Notes: a model not told the origin generated them from the letters alone. Positions 17,368 through 27,714 are shown, numbered from the stretch's first letter. The stretch is DNA of 64,000 bases from Pedococcus_A sp963730585 (GCA_963730585.1 CAVSSL010000010.1:620001-684000), one strand, 5' to 3'. Numbers and translations are program-made.

Positions 17368-19545
17368 GGCGCCTCCTTGCCGAGATGGTCGCCTTGGAGG
17401 CGTCGGGCAGGCTGGACGGGCAGGACGGCTCGGACCAGGGTCCCGCCGCGTCCGGCCAGCCCGACACGGGACAGGTCTGCCGGGCTGGTGACGTCGAGGG
17501 TGCCGCCGATCTCCTCGGCGCGCTGCCGCATGGCCGCCAGGCCGAGTCCCGATCCGGTGGTGGGCGCAGGTCCGTCGGCAGGCAGCCCGCGCCCGTTGTC
17601 GCCGACCTCCAGCACGACCCGGGAGCCGTGGCCGTCGGGGCCGGCCTCGACGGAGAGCGAGAGGACGGCCTCCGTCGCTCCTGAGTGCCGGGCCACGTTG
17701 GCCAGCGCCTCGGAGGCGATCCGGTATGCCGCGACCTCGACCGCCGGCCTCAGCTCGCCCACCGTCTCGGTGGGCGTAGCGGCGAGCAGGGAGACCTGCG
17801 CCCGGACCTGCAGCTGGGGTGTGCGCACCCGTTCTGCCAACAGCTCGAGCGCCCGGGCGAGCCCGATCTCGTCGAGAGCCGGTGGGCGCAGGCTGTCGGT
17901 GATGCCCCGCACCTCGGCGACCGCGCTGGTGACGCCACGCCCGGCCGCCTCCAGCAACGACGCCGCGGGCGTGCCACCGACGAGCGCCTGGGCCGACTCC
18001 ACCTGCAGCCGCAGCCCCGCCAGGGTGGCCCCGAGCCCGTCGTGGAGGTCGCGCCGCAGTCGCAGGCGCTCCTCCTCGCGGGCGAGCACGAGGGACTCCC
18101 GGCTGCGCTGCAGCTGCTGGTGGAGCTGCAGGGCCGCGATGGCCGGGGCGGCCTGGTCGGCCACCGTGGCCAGGACCTCGGCGTCACGGAGGTCGACCAC
18201 GCCCTCGCCGGGCCGGGCAGTGACCACGAGAGTGCCGACCTCCTCGCCGCGGTGCCGCAGGGGGAACCGCGCCGTGCCTCCGGCGGCGACCGTTGACGTC
18301 TCGTGCGCGCGGGCGGCGCCGACGACCTGCTGGCTCTCAGCCAGCTGGATCTCGGCCGAACCGAGGCGGAGGCTCTCGACCACGGTGTCGCACACGGCCT
18401 GGGGCACCTCGGCGACGTCCAGCCCGCGCTCGGTGAGCCGGGCGGCGAGACGGGCCGACACGGCATACGGGTCTGCGCGGTCGCCGTAGTAGAGGCGCTC
18501 GACGCCGGAGGACAGGCGCCGCGCCAGCGGTTGGACGAGCACGCCGGTGACCCCGGCGGCGACGGCCGTGCCCAACGCCGAGCCTCCCGGTGCCATCGAA
18601 CGGGCGAGCGCGAACACGGTGAGGTAGGTGCCGGCCAGGCAGATGGCCAGGCTGGCGGCCACGAGGGCGCGGCAGATCGCGACGTCGAGCTCGTAGAGCC
18701 GGTGACGGGTGACGGCGACGCCGATCGCGACGGGCACCAGTGCCACGGCGCCGGCTTGGGCCAGGGTGTTGACCGGGGCGGGGATGAGGCCCTGCGCGGC
18801 GGTCACGACGAGGAGCAGCGCCGCGGCGACCAGGAGCACGACCACCTGCCGACGGCGCAGGCCGGTGCTCGCCCGCAGCCGGACGAACAGGCTCGTCACC
18901 GACAGGAGTGCCGACGGCACGAGCACCGCGACCGCGGCGACGTAGAGCACTCGTGCGGCCGTGAGGGAGGTCAAAGGCTTCGTGACCGGCACCCGGCCGT
19001 CGACCACCTCGGGATACAGGGCCACTCCGACAGCCATCAGGACCATGCCGGCCAGTGACGCCGCCGCGGCCCACCGCCACAGCCGGCCGGGCAGGAGCCC
19101 GTCGGGGTAGAGGAGTGGGACGAGGGTCAGCAACGGGACGAACCCCGGCACCCACAACCAGCTCTGCAACTGCGCGAGGACGCTGACGGCGCCGGTGGCC
19201 TCGGACGCCACGACCACCACCGCGGCGGCGAGGGCGGTCAGGGCTGCCGCGGTGCCCGACCCCAGCAGCACCCACGCGAGCTGGCGGGTGCCGCGACCGA
19301 GACCGTGGGCCGAGCAGCACCACGGCGCCGATGGGCGGGTAGGTCAGCCCCACGGCGAGGTCGACGACCACTTGCCGCGCGGGGACTGAGCCCCAGCCGT
19401 CCCCGGCGGTGAGGACGGCGGCGGCGGTGAGCGCTGCGACCACCGCGAGGGCCGCCACGGCCGAGCCCAGCGGGCTGCGAGCAAGGAGAGGCGCGACCGC
19501 CGCCGTGCGCACCGGGGTCTCGGTGCGCACGGCGGCGGTGTCCAT
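17364..19545 (-). CDS. Sensor histidine kinase (HisKA_3/NarL family), frameshifted in N-terminal region
   Basis: About 727 aa. The N-terminus has several membrane helices (AVAALAVVAALTAAAVLTAG, LWVPGFVPLLTLVPLLYP and more), a central GAF-like region, the phospho-His box RRDLHDGLGATLAGLRLQ and an ATPase domain ending LEVGDNGRGLPADG and GSGLGLAAMRQRAEEIGGT. A 1-nt break at about 19305-19330 separates the first helices (frame reading LTYPPIGAVVLLG) from the rest (RGTRQLAWVLLGSGTAA). ATG 19545 (MDTAAVRTETP) has TACACT 7 nt upstream, a leaderless start. It pairs with the response regulator at 16723-17367. Confidence 0.88.
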
Positions 19546-19587
19546 GGCGGGCAGTGTAGGTCGCACCGGACCGGCGTCCGGGGCGTT

Positions 19588-20474
19588 TCAGCGGGTCCGG
19601 TCGAGCCGCTGCCGGGTCATCCGCTTTCGGGCGATCCGCTCCCGGGCCACGACTGCCACGCCGGCGACCAGGCCGACGCCGAGGACCAGCAGCGACCACG
19701 AGGTGCTCTCGCCGAAGGCCAGCCCGGCCGTCCCCGTCACGAGCCGCGCCGAACGCCAGCCACAGGACGAGCCGGCGAGCTGCCGGCAGCAGGGCGCCCA
19801 GGAGGGCGACGACCGTGAGGGTGACGGTCATCCACGCCATGTCCCAGTAGTGAGGGTTCTGCGCGTGGTAGCCGGTCGCGGTGTTCTGCAGGTCGAGCTG
19901 GCCGATCGCGAAGGGGGTGAAGACGGCCGCGGCGAAGAGCGCGACGGGCGTGAGCAGCGGGTCGAGCTGCACCCGCGTGCGCAGCCGGGGACGTCGCGGC
20001 AGCGCCGCCCACAGCAGGGCGCCGGGGACGGCGATGATCGCCATGAGGATCGGGGCGCCGCCGCCGGGGGAGAGCGCTGCCAGCACCGCCCCGACGAGCA
20101 CGAACGAGAGGTGGAGCAGCCCGGCGGCCACGGGTGGCCTGCGCCCTGACCAACCGGCCCGGACGAGCGGGATGAGGGCGCCCAGCCACAGTGCCGTGAG
20201 CACGAGGCCCTGACCGGTGGCCTGGTGGAACCGGTGGTCGGCCTCCACGCCCGTGACGAGCATCCGGGTGATGTTGACGGTGAAGACGGTGGGCAGCAGG
20301 CACGCGGCGGCGCCGGTGACCACGACGGCGGCTCGTCGCCAGCGGCCGGGCGTCCGGCGCTCCTTCGGGGGCGGCGGTGCTGGTGCCGATCGCGGTGGCG
20401 TCGAGGGTGGTGTCGGGGGCCACCTCGGTGGCGGCCGGGGTGGACGGGGACTGGGGTGAGGTGAGAGCTGTCAT
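19588..20474 (-). CDS. Hypothetical multi-pass membrane protein, two frameshifts
   Basis: About 295 aa after joining three frames. A Thr/Pro-rich start (MTALTSPQSPSTPAATEVAP) leads into about six to seven helices such as VVVTGAAACLLPTVFTVNIT, GLVLTALWLGALIPLV and PILMAIIAVPGALLWAALP. The motif HAQNPHYWDMAWMTVTLTVV is conserved-looking. The true C-terminus, SWSLLVLGVGLVAGVAVVAR with a basic tail, lies in another frame. Breaks are near 20335 and 19745. The motif set recalls hypothetical DUF998-like proteins, but I do not assign a family. It lies 42 nt downstream of the kinase start region on the same strand but probably has its own promoter. Confidence 0.6.
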
Positions 20475-20620
20475 GACGGCAACGCTCCTGCGCCCGGTGT
20501 CCCGGGCACATCGCCGAGATGTCCTGACGATGTCCCGGAGCGCCGGGCTAGAGTCGAGTCCTGAGGCACTGCCGGACCCCGCCGGCGCATCGTGCCAGCG
20601 TTCCCCGGAGGCAACCCAGC

Positions 20621-21952
20621 ATGATCGAGCAGAAGCGCGTCCTGAACACCGCCATCCCCGGCCCCAAGTCGCAGGCCCTGCACGAGCGCAAGCTCGCTGC
20701 GGTCTCGGCCGGTGTGGGCACCGGTCTCCCCGTCTACGTCGAGAAGGCCGCCGGCGGCATCCTCGTCGACGCCGACGGCAACCAGCTCATCGACTTCGGC
20801 TCGGGCATCGCGGTGACCACCGTCGGCAACGGCAACCCGCGCGTCGTCGAGGCGGTGCAGCAGCAGATCGCGGACTTCACGCACACCTGCTTCATGGTCA
20901 CGCCCTACGAGGAGTACGTCCTCGTCGCCGAGGCCCTGGCCGAGCTCACCCCCGGCGACCACGCCAAGCGGTCCGCGCTGTTCAACTCCGGGTCCGAGGC
21001 CGTCGAGAACGCCGTCAAGGTCGCCCGCCACTTCACCGGCCGCCAGGCGGTCGTCGCGTTCGACCACGCCTACCACGGGCGCACCAACCTCACCATGGCG
21101 CTGACCGCGAAGAACATGCCCTACAAGCACCGGTTCGGCCCGTTCGCCAACGAGATCTACCGCGTGCAGATGGCCTACCCCTACCGCTGGCCCACCGGGC
21201 CCGAGCGCTGCGCCGACGAGGCCTTCGAGACCTTCGTCTCCGACGTGCACGCCCAGGTCGGTGAGGAGAACACCGCCGCCGTGATCCTCGAGCCGATCCA
21301 GGGCGAGGGCGGCTTCATCGTCCCGGCTCCCGGCTTCGTCAAGAAGGTCGCCGACTGGTGCCGCGAGCACGGCATCCTCTTCATCGCCGACGAGGTGCAG
21401 ACCGGCTTCTGCCGCACCGGCGACTGGTTCGCCTCCGAGCACGAGGACGTCGTGCCCGACCTCGTCACCACCGCCAAGGGCATCGCCGGCGGTATGCCGC
21501 TCGCAGCCCTCACGGGGCGCGCGGACGTCATGGACGCCATCCACACGGGCGGCCTGGGCGGCACCTACGGCGGCAACCCCGTTGCCTGCGCCGCGGCCCT
21601 GGCGTCCATCGAGACGATGAAGGCCGAGGACCTCCGTGGTCGGGCACGTGCTGTCGAGGCGCTCTTCGTGCCGCGCCTGCAGGCCCTGGCCGAGAAGTAC
21701 GGCGTCATCGGCGACATCCGCGGCCGAGGCGCGATGCTCGCCGTCGAGCTCGTCAGCGACCTGGAGAGGAAGACGCCGGACGCCGACCTCACCGCTCGCA
21801 TCAACAAGTACTGCCACGGCGAGGGCCTCGTGACCCTCACCTGCGGCACGTTCGGCAACGTCTTCCGCTTCCTGCCGCCGCTGTCGGCCTCCGACGAGCT
21901 GCTCTCCGAGGGCCTCGACATCCTCGAGAATGCGTTCGCCGAGAACGTCTGA
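20621..21952 (+). CDS. gabT: 4-aminobutyrate aminotransferase (class III, PLP)
   Basis: 443 aa. Full-length GabT: GILVDADGNQLIDFGSGIAV, FNSGSEAVENAVKVAR, FDHAYHGRT, and the Schiff-base Lys in TTAKGIAGGMPLAAL (about residue 286) after LFIADEVQTGFCRTG. It transfers the amino group of GABA to 2-oxoglutarate, giving succinate semialdehyde. The start is supported by CCCGGAGG upstream of ATG 20621. No succinate semialdehyde dehydrogenase is adjacent. A GNAT gene follows after 20 nt but has its own leaderless promoter. Confidence 0.93.
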   Translation: MIEQKRVLNTAIPGPKSQALHERKLAAVSAGVGTGLPVYVEKAAGGILVDADGNQLIDFGSGIAVTTVGNGNPRVVEAVQQQIADFTHTCFMVTPYEEYVLVAEALAELTPGDHAKRSALFNSGSEAVENAVKVARHFTGRQAVVAFDHAYHGRTNLTMALTAKNMPYKHRFGPFANEIYRVQMAYPYRWPTGPERCADEAFETFVSDVHAQVGEENTAAVILEPIQGEGGFIVPAPGFVKKVADWCREHGILFIADEVQTGFCRTGDWFASEHEDVVPDLVTTAKGIAGGMPLAALTGRADVMDAIHTGGLGGTYGGNPVACAAALASIETMKAEDLRGRARAVEALFVPRLQALAEKYGVIGDIRGRGAMLAVELVSDLERKTPDADLTARINKYCHGEGLVTLTCGTFGNVFRFLPPLSASDELLSEGLDILENAFAENV

Positions 21953-21972
21953 CCACGGCTAGCGTCGGGCTC

Positions 21973-22515
21973 GTGCCAGCACTGGTCGAGCCCGACGCCC
22001 GTTTCCAGCAGTCCTTCCTGCGCGCCATGGCCGGCTTCGCCGCCGAGGGCCGCGGCGGCGCCGACGACTCCTCGACCATCGGCCGCGACCTGCGCGAGTG
22101 GGGGCCACGGTGGCAGGAGCCGGCGGCGTTCGCCGACTACGTCGCCGAGGTCTGGGCGCTGGCGCTGCCCGAGACACCCCGGCCCCCCGGCCACGTGCCG
22201 TCGACGACCCTCTGGTGGGCAGACGGTGACGAGTACCTGGGCCGGATCCAGCTGCGGCACTCCCTCAACGCCTTCCTGCGCGAGCAGGGCGGCCACATCG
22301 GCTACGACGTCGCCCCGGAGCATCGGCGCCAGGGTCACGCCACCGCGATGCTGAGGGCGTTCCTGCCCATCGCCGCCACGCAGTTCGGTCTCGAGCAGGT
22401 GCTCATCACCTGCGACGACGACAACGTGGCCTCCCGCAAGGTCATCGAGGCGGGCGGCGGGGTGTTCGAGGACCAGCGGGGCGCCAAGCTCCGCTACTGG
22501 GTGCCCACCAGCTGA
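21973..22515 (+). CDS. GNAT family N-acetyltransferase
   Basis: 180 aa. A YjdJ/ElaA-like GNAT: ADGDEYLGRIQLRHSLNAFL, HIGYDVAPEHRRQGHATAML (acetyl-CoA loop RRQGHA) and the final DDDNVASRKVIEAGGGVFED. TAGCGT at 21960-21965 lies 7 nt before GTG 21973, so a leaderless mRNA is likely. The acceptor is unknown. Confidence 0.88.
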   Translation: MPALVEPDARFQQSFLRAMAGFAAEGRGGADDSSTIGRDLREWGPRWQEPAAFADYVAEVWALALPETPRPPGHVPSTTLWWADGDEYLGRIQLRHSLNAFLREQGGHIGYDVAPEHRRQGHATAMLRAFLPIAATQFGLEQVLITCDDDNVASRKVIEAGGGVFEDQRGAKLRYWVPTS

Positions 22516-22568
22516 CCGGTCTCAGCCGGTCCCCGCGGGTGATGGGGCAGTGCTGCCAGACTGCGCCC

Positions 22569-23366
22569 ATGCAGGTGCCCACCTTCCTCGACCTCACCGG
22601 CCGCGTCGCGATCGTCACGGGGGCGGGCAGCCCCACCGGCATCGGGTGTGCCGCAGCGCGCCACCTGGGGCTGCTCGGCGCCGCCGTGGTGGTCGGTGCC
22701 ACCACCGACCGGGCCCACGAGCGCGCGGCGGAGCTGGAAGCCGAAGGCGTTGCGGCGCAGGGCTTTGTCGGCGACCTGACCGACCCCGCGACCGGCGAGG
22801 CGTTGGTGCGACAGGCCCACAGCGCACACGGCCGGCTCGACATCCTGGTCAACAACGCGGGCATGGTGTCGACCACCGACCCCGACTACCTCGAGGGCGA
22901 CCTGCTGGCCACGACGCCGCAGCGCTGGTCGGAGTCGCTGCGGCGCAACCTCGACACCGCCTACCTCGTCACCCGGGCCGCCCTGCCGCACCTGCGCGAG
23001 AGCGGCCAGGGCCGCGTCGTCACGGTCTCCAGCGTGAGCGGCGCTGTGATGGCCATGCGGGGCGAGGTGGCGTATGCCGCGGCCAAGGCCGGGTTGGTCG
23101 GCCTCACCCGTGCGCTCGCCGTCGACGAGGCACGACACGGTGTGACCGCGAATGCCGTTGCGCCGGGCTGGATCTCGACCGGTTCGCAGACCGAGCACGA
23201 GGCGGCCGAGGGGCTCGTCACGCCGGCCGGCCGCTCCGGCACGGCGGACGAGGTCGCCTCGGTGATCGCGTGGCTGGCCAGCCCCGGCGCCTCCTACGTC
23301 AACGGCCAGGTCATCGTGGTCGACGGCGGGAACGCGGTGGCAGAGGAACGCGCCCTGCCCCGCTGA
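22569..23366 (+). CDS. SDR family oxidoreductase
   Basis: 265 aa. Cofactor motif TGAGSPTGIG (about residue 18), NNAG (about 93), catalytic Ser in VTVSSVSGAV and YAAAKAG for Tyr and Lys, ending GQVIVVDGGNAVAEE. The glycine motif has an insertion (SPTG) seen in some 3-oxoacyl-ACP reductase-like members. CAGACT 6 nt before ATG 22569 suggests a leaderless start. The 3' end forms one arm of a terminator hairpin. Confidence 0.88.
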   Translation: MQVPTFLDLTGRVAIVTGAGSPTGIGCAAARHLGLLGAAVVVGATTDRAHERAAELEAEGVAAQGFVGDLTDPATGEALVRQAHSAHGRLDILVNNAGMVSTTDPDYLEGDLLATTPQRWSESLRRNLDTAYLVTRAALPHLRESGQGRVVTVSSVSGAVMAMRGEVAYAAAKAGLVGLTRALAVDEARHGVTANAVAPGWISTGSQTEHEAAEGLVTPAGRSGTADEVASVIAWLASPGASYVNGQVIVVDGGNAVAEERALPR

Positions 23367-23383
23367 GTGCGGGACAGGGCGCG
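23349..23383. terminator. Terminator hairpin spanning the SDR stop codon
   Basis: CGCGCCCTGCCCCGC (23349-23363) and GCGGGACAGGGCGCG (23369-23383) pair over 15 positions with one mismatch. The loop contains the TGA stop. It lies between convergent genes ending at 23366 and 23424. Confidence 0.6.
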
Positions 23384-23423
23384 GGGTGCGGGCGGGCGGC
23401 GGTGCCGCTGCGTCGCGGGTCGG

Positions 23424-24188
23424 TCAGCGGGGCGGCATCCGGAGGGCACCGTCGAGCCGGATGACCTCACCGTTGAGCATGGGGTTGTCGACGATGTGCG
23501 CCACCAGGCTGGCGTACTCGTCGGGCGAACCGAGGCGCGACGGGTGCGGCACCTGCGCCTCGAGGACGGCCTTCACGTCGCCCGGCAGGCCAGAGAGCAT
23601 CGGCGTCTCGAAGGTGCCCGGCGCCACGGTCATGACGCGAATCGCCTTGTCCGCCAAGTCGCGAGCGGCACTCAGGGTGAGGCCGACGACGCCGCCCTTG
23701 CTGGCGGCATACGCGGCCTGGCCGATCTGGCCGTCGTAGGCGGCGATGGAGGCGGTCATGACGATCACGCCCCGGTCGCCGTCGACCGGCTCGTTGTCGA
23801 GCATGGCGGCGGCCGCGAGGCGCACCACGTTGAAGGTGCCGACCAGGTTGATGTCGATGACGTTCTTGAAGTCCTCGAGCGGCAGCGGGCCGCGCTTGCC
23901 CACCACCCGGCCGGGGGTGCCGACGCCCGCGCAGTTCACGGCGATCCGCAGCGTGCCCATCTCGCGCGCCGCGTCGACGGCCGCCTGCACCTGCTCCTCG
24001 TCCCGCACGTCCGCGGGTGCGAACCGCACCCGGTCGCCGAGCTCCTCGGCGAGGTCCTTGCCGGGGGAGGAGGGGAGGTCGAGGATGACGACCGAGGCGC
24101 CCGCGGCGTGGAGGCGGCGGGTGGTCGCGCCGCCGAGGCCGGAGGCTCCGCCGGTGACGAGCGCGACGGTGTTCTCGTTGATCTGCAA
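23424..24188 (-). CDS. 3-hydroxyacyl-CoA dehydrogenase type-2-like SDR
   Basis: 254 aa. Motifs: TGGASGLGGATTRRL (cofactor), NCAGVG in place of NNAG, MTASIAAYDGQIGQAAYAAS followed by KGG (Ser, Tyr, Lys), and the signature VMTVAPGTFETPMLSGLP of the HSD17B10-type branch. The family oxidises 3-hydroxyacyl-CoA with NAD+. It follows an acyl-CoA dehydrogenase gene by 6 nt, so the two probably catalyse sequential beta-oxidation steps. The start is TTG 24188, a rare codon choice forced by homology beginning at INENTVALVTGG. Confidence 0.9.
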   Translation of the reverse strand: MQINENTVALVTGGASGLGGATTRRLHAAGASVVILDLPSSPGKDLAEELGDRVRFAPADVRDEEQVQAAVDAAREMGTLRIAVNCAGVGTPGRVVGKRGPLPLEDFKNVIDINLVGTFNVVRLAAAAMLDNEPVDGDRGVIVMTASIAAYDGQIGQAAYAASKGGVVGLTLSAARDLADKAIRVMTVAPGTFETPMLSGLPGDVKAVLEAQVPHPSRLGSPDEYASLVAHIVDNPMLNGEVIRLDGALRMPPR

Positions 24189-24194
24189 GGGTTC

Positions 24195-25364
24195 TCAGCC
24201 TTTCAGGAGCTGGCGGCTGATGACGAGCCGCTGGATCTGGTTGGTGCCCTCGAAGATCTGGGTCACCTTGGCCTCGCGCAGGTAGCGCTCGAGGGGGAAG
24301 TCCTGGGTGTAGCCGTAGCCGCCGAGCACCTGGACGGCGTCGGTCGTGACCTTCATGGCGGCGTCGGTGCAGATGAGCTTGGCGACGGCCGCCTCCTTGG
24401 AGAAGGGCCGCCCGGCGTCGCGCAGCCGCGCGGCGTGGAGGTAGGTCGCGCGCGCCGACGTGACTGCGGCCTCCATGTCGGCCAGCAGGAAGGCCAGGCC
24501 CTGGTGCTGCCCGATGGGCTTGCCGAACTGCTCGCGCTCGTTGGCGTAGTCGGCGGCCGCGTCGAGGGCGGACTGAGCGAGACCCGTTGCGGCAGCGGCA
24601 ATCCCGAGCCGGCCGGAGTCGAGCGCGGAGAGAGCGATGGCCATGCCCTGGCCCGGGGCGCCGACGAGCCGGTCGGCGTCGACCGTGACGCCGTCGAAGT
24701 GCACCTCGCTGACCGTGTCGCAGTGCAGGCCCATCTTCCGCTCGGGGGTGCCGAACGCCAGACCCTCGGAGTCACCGGGCACGACGAAGCACGAGATGCC
24801 CCGGCCGCCGTCGTCGGACGTGCGCACGAAGGAGGTGTAGAAGTCCGCGTGCCCGGCGTGCGAGATCCACGACTTCGTGCCCTTGATCCGGTATGCCGTG
24901 GGGCTGGCCTCGTCGTCCGGCGTCGCCCGCGTGGTCATCGCCGCGACGTCCGAGCCGGCGGAGCGCTCGGAGAGGCAGTAGGCGCCGAGCTGCTCGCCGG
25001 AGAGCATGCCGGGCAGCAGGGCGGCCTTCTGCTCGTCGGTGCCGAACTGCGCCACCGGGTAGCAGGTGAGGCTGTGCACGGAGACGCCGACGGCCACGCT
25101 CATCCAGGCGGAGGCGATCTCCTCGACGACCTGGAGGTAGACCTCGTAGGGCTGGTCACCGCCGCCGAACTCCTCGGGGTAGGGCAGCGACAGCAGGCCG
25201 GCCCGGCCGAGGGTGCGGAACACCTCGGTCGGCAGCTGCGGGCTGGTGGCCGCGGCACGCTCGGCCTCGTCGACGCGGGGCCGCAGCTCCTTGTCGCAGA
25301 TCTCCCGGGTCAGGTCGATGAGGTCCTGACCGTCCTCGGTGGGCATGAGCCGGGTCGCAGGCAT
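24195..25364 (-). CDS. Acyl-CoA dehydrogenase
   Basis: 389 aa. Complete ACAD: YPEEFGGGDQPYEVYLQVVE, CLSERSAGSDVAAMTTRA, KTKSWISHAG-type middle domain, ADYANEREQFGKPIGQHQGL, and the C-terminal catalytic-type Glu in IFEGTNQIQRLVISRQLL. FAD-dependent oxidation of acyl-CoA to enoyl-CoA. TACCCT at 25372-25377 (minus strand) lies 7 nt before ATG 25364, a leaderless promoter for this gene and the SDR downstream. Chain length cannot be told. Confidence 0.94.
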   Translation of the reverse strand: MPATRLMPTEDGQDLIDLTREICDKELRPRVDEAERAAATSPQLPTEVFRTLGRAGLLSLPYPEEFGGGDQPYEVYLQVVEEIASAWMSVAVGVSVHSLTCYPVAQFGTDEQKAALLPGMLSGEQLGAYCLSERSAGSDVAAMTTRATPDDEASPTAYRIKGTKSWISHAGHADFYTSFVRTSDDGGRGISCFVVPGDSEGLAFGTPERKMGLHCDTVSEVHFDGVTVDADRLVGAPGQGMAIALSALDSGRLGIAAAATGLAQSALDAAADYANEREQFGKPIGQHQGLAFLLADMEAAVTSARATYLHAARLRDAGRPFSKEAAVAKLICTDAAMKVTTDAVQVLGGYGYTQDFPLERYLREAKVTQIFEGTNQIQRLVISRQLLKG

Positions 25365-25421
25365 GGCGTCAAGGGTAGTAGTAGGACGTCCAAGTTCCTG
25401 ACACAGGCGTACGGTGCCCAG

Positions 25422-25802
25422 ATGGACAGCGCACTGACGCCCTACCTGGCGGTGGACGACACCCGGGAGGCCCTGGCCTGGTACGCCGAGCACCTGGGAG
25501 CAGAGCCGGTGGGGGACCCCGTGGAAATGCCCGATGGCCGCGTCGGGCACGCCGAGATGCGCCTCTCGGGGGCGCGGGTCTTCCTCTCCGACGCCCACCC
25601 CGAGCTCGCGGTCGTGGCTCCCGACCGTGAGGGGGTGCCGGTGAGCCTGCACCTCGAGGTCGACAGCGTCGACGCCCTGGTGGAGCGGCTGCGCCGGTCC
25701 GGGACGCAGGTCGATCGCGAGCCGGGTGACACGCCGGCGGGCCGCATCGCCGTGGTCCGCGACCCCTTTGGCCACCGCTGGATGCTGAACCAGCCCGGCT
25801 GA
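25422..25802 (+). CDS. VOC family protein (glyoxalase/PhnB-like)
   Basis: 126 aa, one vicinal-oxygen-chelate domain: PYLAVDDTREALAWYAEHLG at the start, HAEMRLSGARVFLSDAHPEL, and the end DPFGHRWMLNQPG with the PhnB-type GHRW. Substrate unknown. TACGGT at 25410-25415 lies 6 nt before ATG 25422 (leaderless). It is divergent from the acyl-CoA dehydrogenase with only 57 nt between the starts. Confidence 0.88.
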   Translation: MDSALTPYLAVDDTREALAWYAEHLGAEPVGDPVEMPDGRVGHAEMRLSGARVFLSDAHPELAVVAPDREGVPVSLHLEVDSVDALVERLRRSGTQVDREPGDTPAGRIAVVRDPFGHRWMLNQPG

Positions 25803-25814
25803 GGTGACCGGTGC

Positions 25815-26882
25815 TCAGGCGGGGTAGGCCCGAACCTCCGAGGCCTTCACGGTGGCCCAGGCCTGCAGCCCCGGCTGGAGCCGCAGCGAGGCGACCGATG
25901 CCGCAGTCACCTCCGCCGTCATCTCGAGCGGCCCGGTGCAGCGGACCCGTGCGGTCTGCCCGGCGAGCTCGACCGCGGAGACCGTCACCGGCCAGGTGTT
26001 GCGCGGCGAGCCCTCCGGTCGGGACAGGTAGAGCGCGACGGCGGCCGGGGAGAAGGCCGCCCACGACGGGCCCCGGTGGTCGTAGCCGGCGGTGACGACG
26101 GGACCGGCTGCGGTCTGGACGCTCTGGCCGTCAGCGGCCTCGCCGGCATACAGGTTGAGGCCGACGACGTCGGCGACGTAGCGGTCGCGCGGCCGGGCCA
26201 CCACCTCGTGCGGCGTGCCCTCCTGGACCACCTGCCCACCGTCGATGAAGACGAGCCGGTCGGCCAGCGTGAGCGCGTCGAGCGGGTCGTGCGTCACGAG
26301 CACGGTGACCCCTCCGAAGGTCTTGAGCCGGTGGGCGAGCGTGGCGCGCACGTCGGGCCGGCTCACCGGGTCGAGTGCCGACAGCGGCTCGTCGAGGAGC
26401 AGGAGCTCGGGATCGGTCGCGAGGGCTCGGGCAAGGGCGACCCGCTGGGCCTGTCCGTGCGAGAGGGTGGCCGGCCGTCGCTGGGCGAGCTCGCCGATGC
26501 CCACGCTGTCGAGCTCGGCCTCAGCCCGGCCGTGGGCTGCCGCCCGGGTCGCGCCGCGGCTGCGAGGACCGAAGGCGACGTTCTCGAGCGCGCTGAGGTG
26601 GGGGAAGAGCAGGTGATCGGCTGCGACGACCCCGGTGCTGCGGACCTGCGGCGCGAGGTGGGTCCCTGCTCCCTCCCAGAGCCGTCCGCCCACGCGCACG
26701 TGCCCCGACGTCAGAGAAGCCAGACCAGCCAGCGCGTGCAGCGCCGTGGTCTTGCCCGAGCCGTTGGGGCCGAGCACGGCGACCACCTCGCCGGGTGCCG
26801 CCGTGAGCGGGGCGTCGAGCGTGAAGCCGGGGCGTTCGACGCGGAGCGCAGCGTCGAGCGCCAGCGCAGCATCGAGGGTCAC
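25815..26882 (-). CDS. modC: Molybdate ABC transporter ATP-binding protein
   Basis: 355 aa. Walker A LGPNGSGKTTAL (about residue 40), signature LSHGQAQRVALARALA, Walker B LLLLDEPLSALD, switch His in VTHDPLD. The C-terminal TOBE/Mop-like domain (about 290-355) is typical of ModC: WPVTVSAVELAGQTARVRCT. It energises molybdate uptake. GTG 26882 overlaps the modB stop (GTGA), the last of three 4-nt overlaps in the operon. The canonical LSGGQ is LSHGQ here, as in many ModC proteins. Confidence 0.92.
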   Translation of the reverse strand: MTLDAALALDAALRVERPGFTLDAPLTAAPGEVVAVLGPNGSGKTTALHALAGLASLTSGHVRVGGRLWEGAGTHLAPQVRSTGVVAADHLLFPHLSALENVAFGPRSRGATRAAAHGRAEAELDSVGIGELAQRRPATLSHGQAQRVALARALATDPELLLLDEPLSALDPVSRPDVRATLAHRLKTFGGVTVLVTHDPLDALTLADRLVFIDGGQVVQEGTPHEVVARPRDRYVADVVGLNLYAGEAADGQSVQTAAGPVVTAGYDHRGPSWAAFSPAAVALYLSRPEGSPRNTWPVTVSAVELAGQTARVRCTGPLEMTAEVTAASVASLRLQPGLQAWATVKASEVRAYPA

Positions 26883-27714
26883 CGGACCCACCGTCCGCGC
26901 AGCAGCGCGAGCACGACGACCGACACCAGCAGCATGGCGAGGCTGAGCGAGATGGCTGCCTGCGGGTCCCGCTCGAGGGCGACGTAGACCGCCAGGGGGG
27001 CCGTCTGGGTCCGGCCGGCGAAGTTGCCCGCGAAGGTGATGGTCGCCCCGAACTCGCCGAGGGCCCGCGCCCAGGCGAGGGCCGCGCCCGCCGCCATGCC
27101 GGGCAGGGCCAGGGGCAGGGCCACTCGCGTGAACGACCGCCACGGCGACGCGCCGAGTGTCGCGGCCACGTGCTCCAGGCGGGGGTCGACGCTGCGCATC
27201 GCACCCTCGACGGCGATGACGTAGAAGGGCATGGCGACGAAGAGCTCGGCCAGCACGACGGCGACCGGTGTGAACGGCACCCGGAACCCGAACGGCCTCG
27301 TAGAGCGGAGCGCCGACCACCCCTCGTCGGCCCCAGGCCATGAGCAGCGCGACGCCGCCGACCACCGGTGGGAGCACCAGCGGCACGGTGAGCACGGCGC
27401 GGAACCAGGCCGCCGCACGGCCGTGGGCACGAGCGAGGAGCCACGGCCAGCGGGAGTGCCGAGCACCACGGCCAGGACCACCGTGGTCATCGTGGTGAGC
27501 AGCGACAGCCGGATGGCCGGCAGCACCGCGGGGTCGGCGAGGTGGTGCAGCACGTTGCCCAGTCGGCCCGGAGCAGGAGGGCCAGCAGCGGCACGGCCAC
27601 CAGCGCGACAGCGATGCCGGCGGGGACCAGCAGGCCGACGCGCGTGGTGCCGGCCGTGCCCCGCTCGTGGGGGCGGGCCACGGCCTCCACCGTGTCCGCC
27701 GTCGCGTCGGTCAT
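26879..27714 (-). CDS. modB: Molybdate ABC transporter permease, frameshifted
   Basis: About 275-280 aa after correction. N-terminus MTDATADTVEAVARPHERGT, then GLLVPAGIAVALVAVPLLAL. The body continues LHHLADPAVLPAIRLSLLTT, then (in another frame) VPLVLPPVVGGVALLMAWGR, then FGFRVPFTPVAVVLAELFVA and LGASPWRSFTRVALPLALPG, the EAA-type loop that contacts ModC. Frame breaks lie near 27560, 27430 and 27300, mostly explained by single extra or missing G/C bases. ATG 27714 overlaps the modA stop, and the gene end overlaps the modC start. Confidence 0.88.
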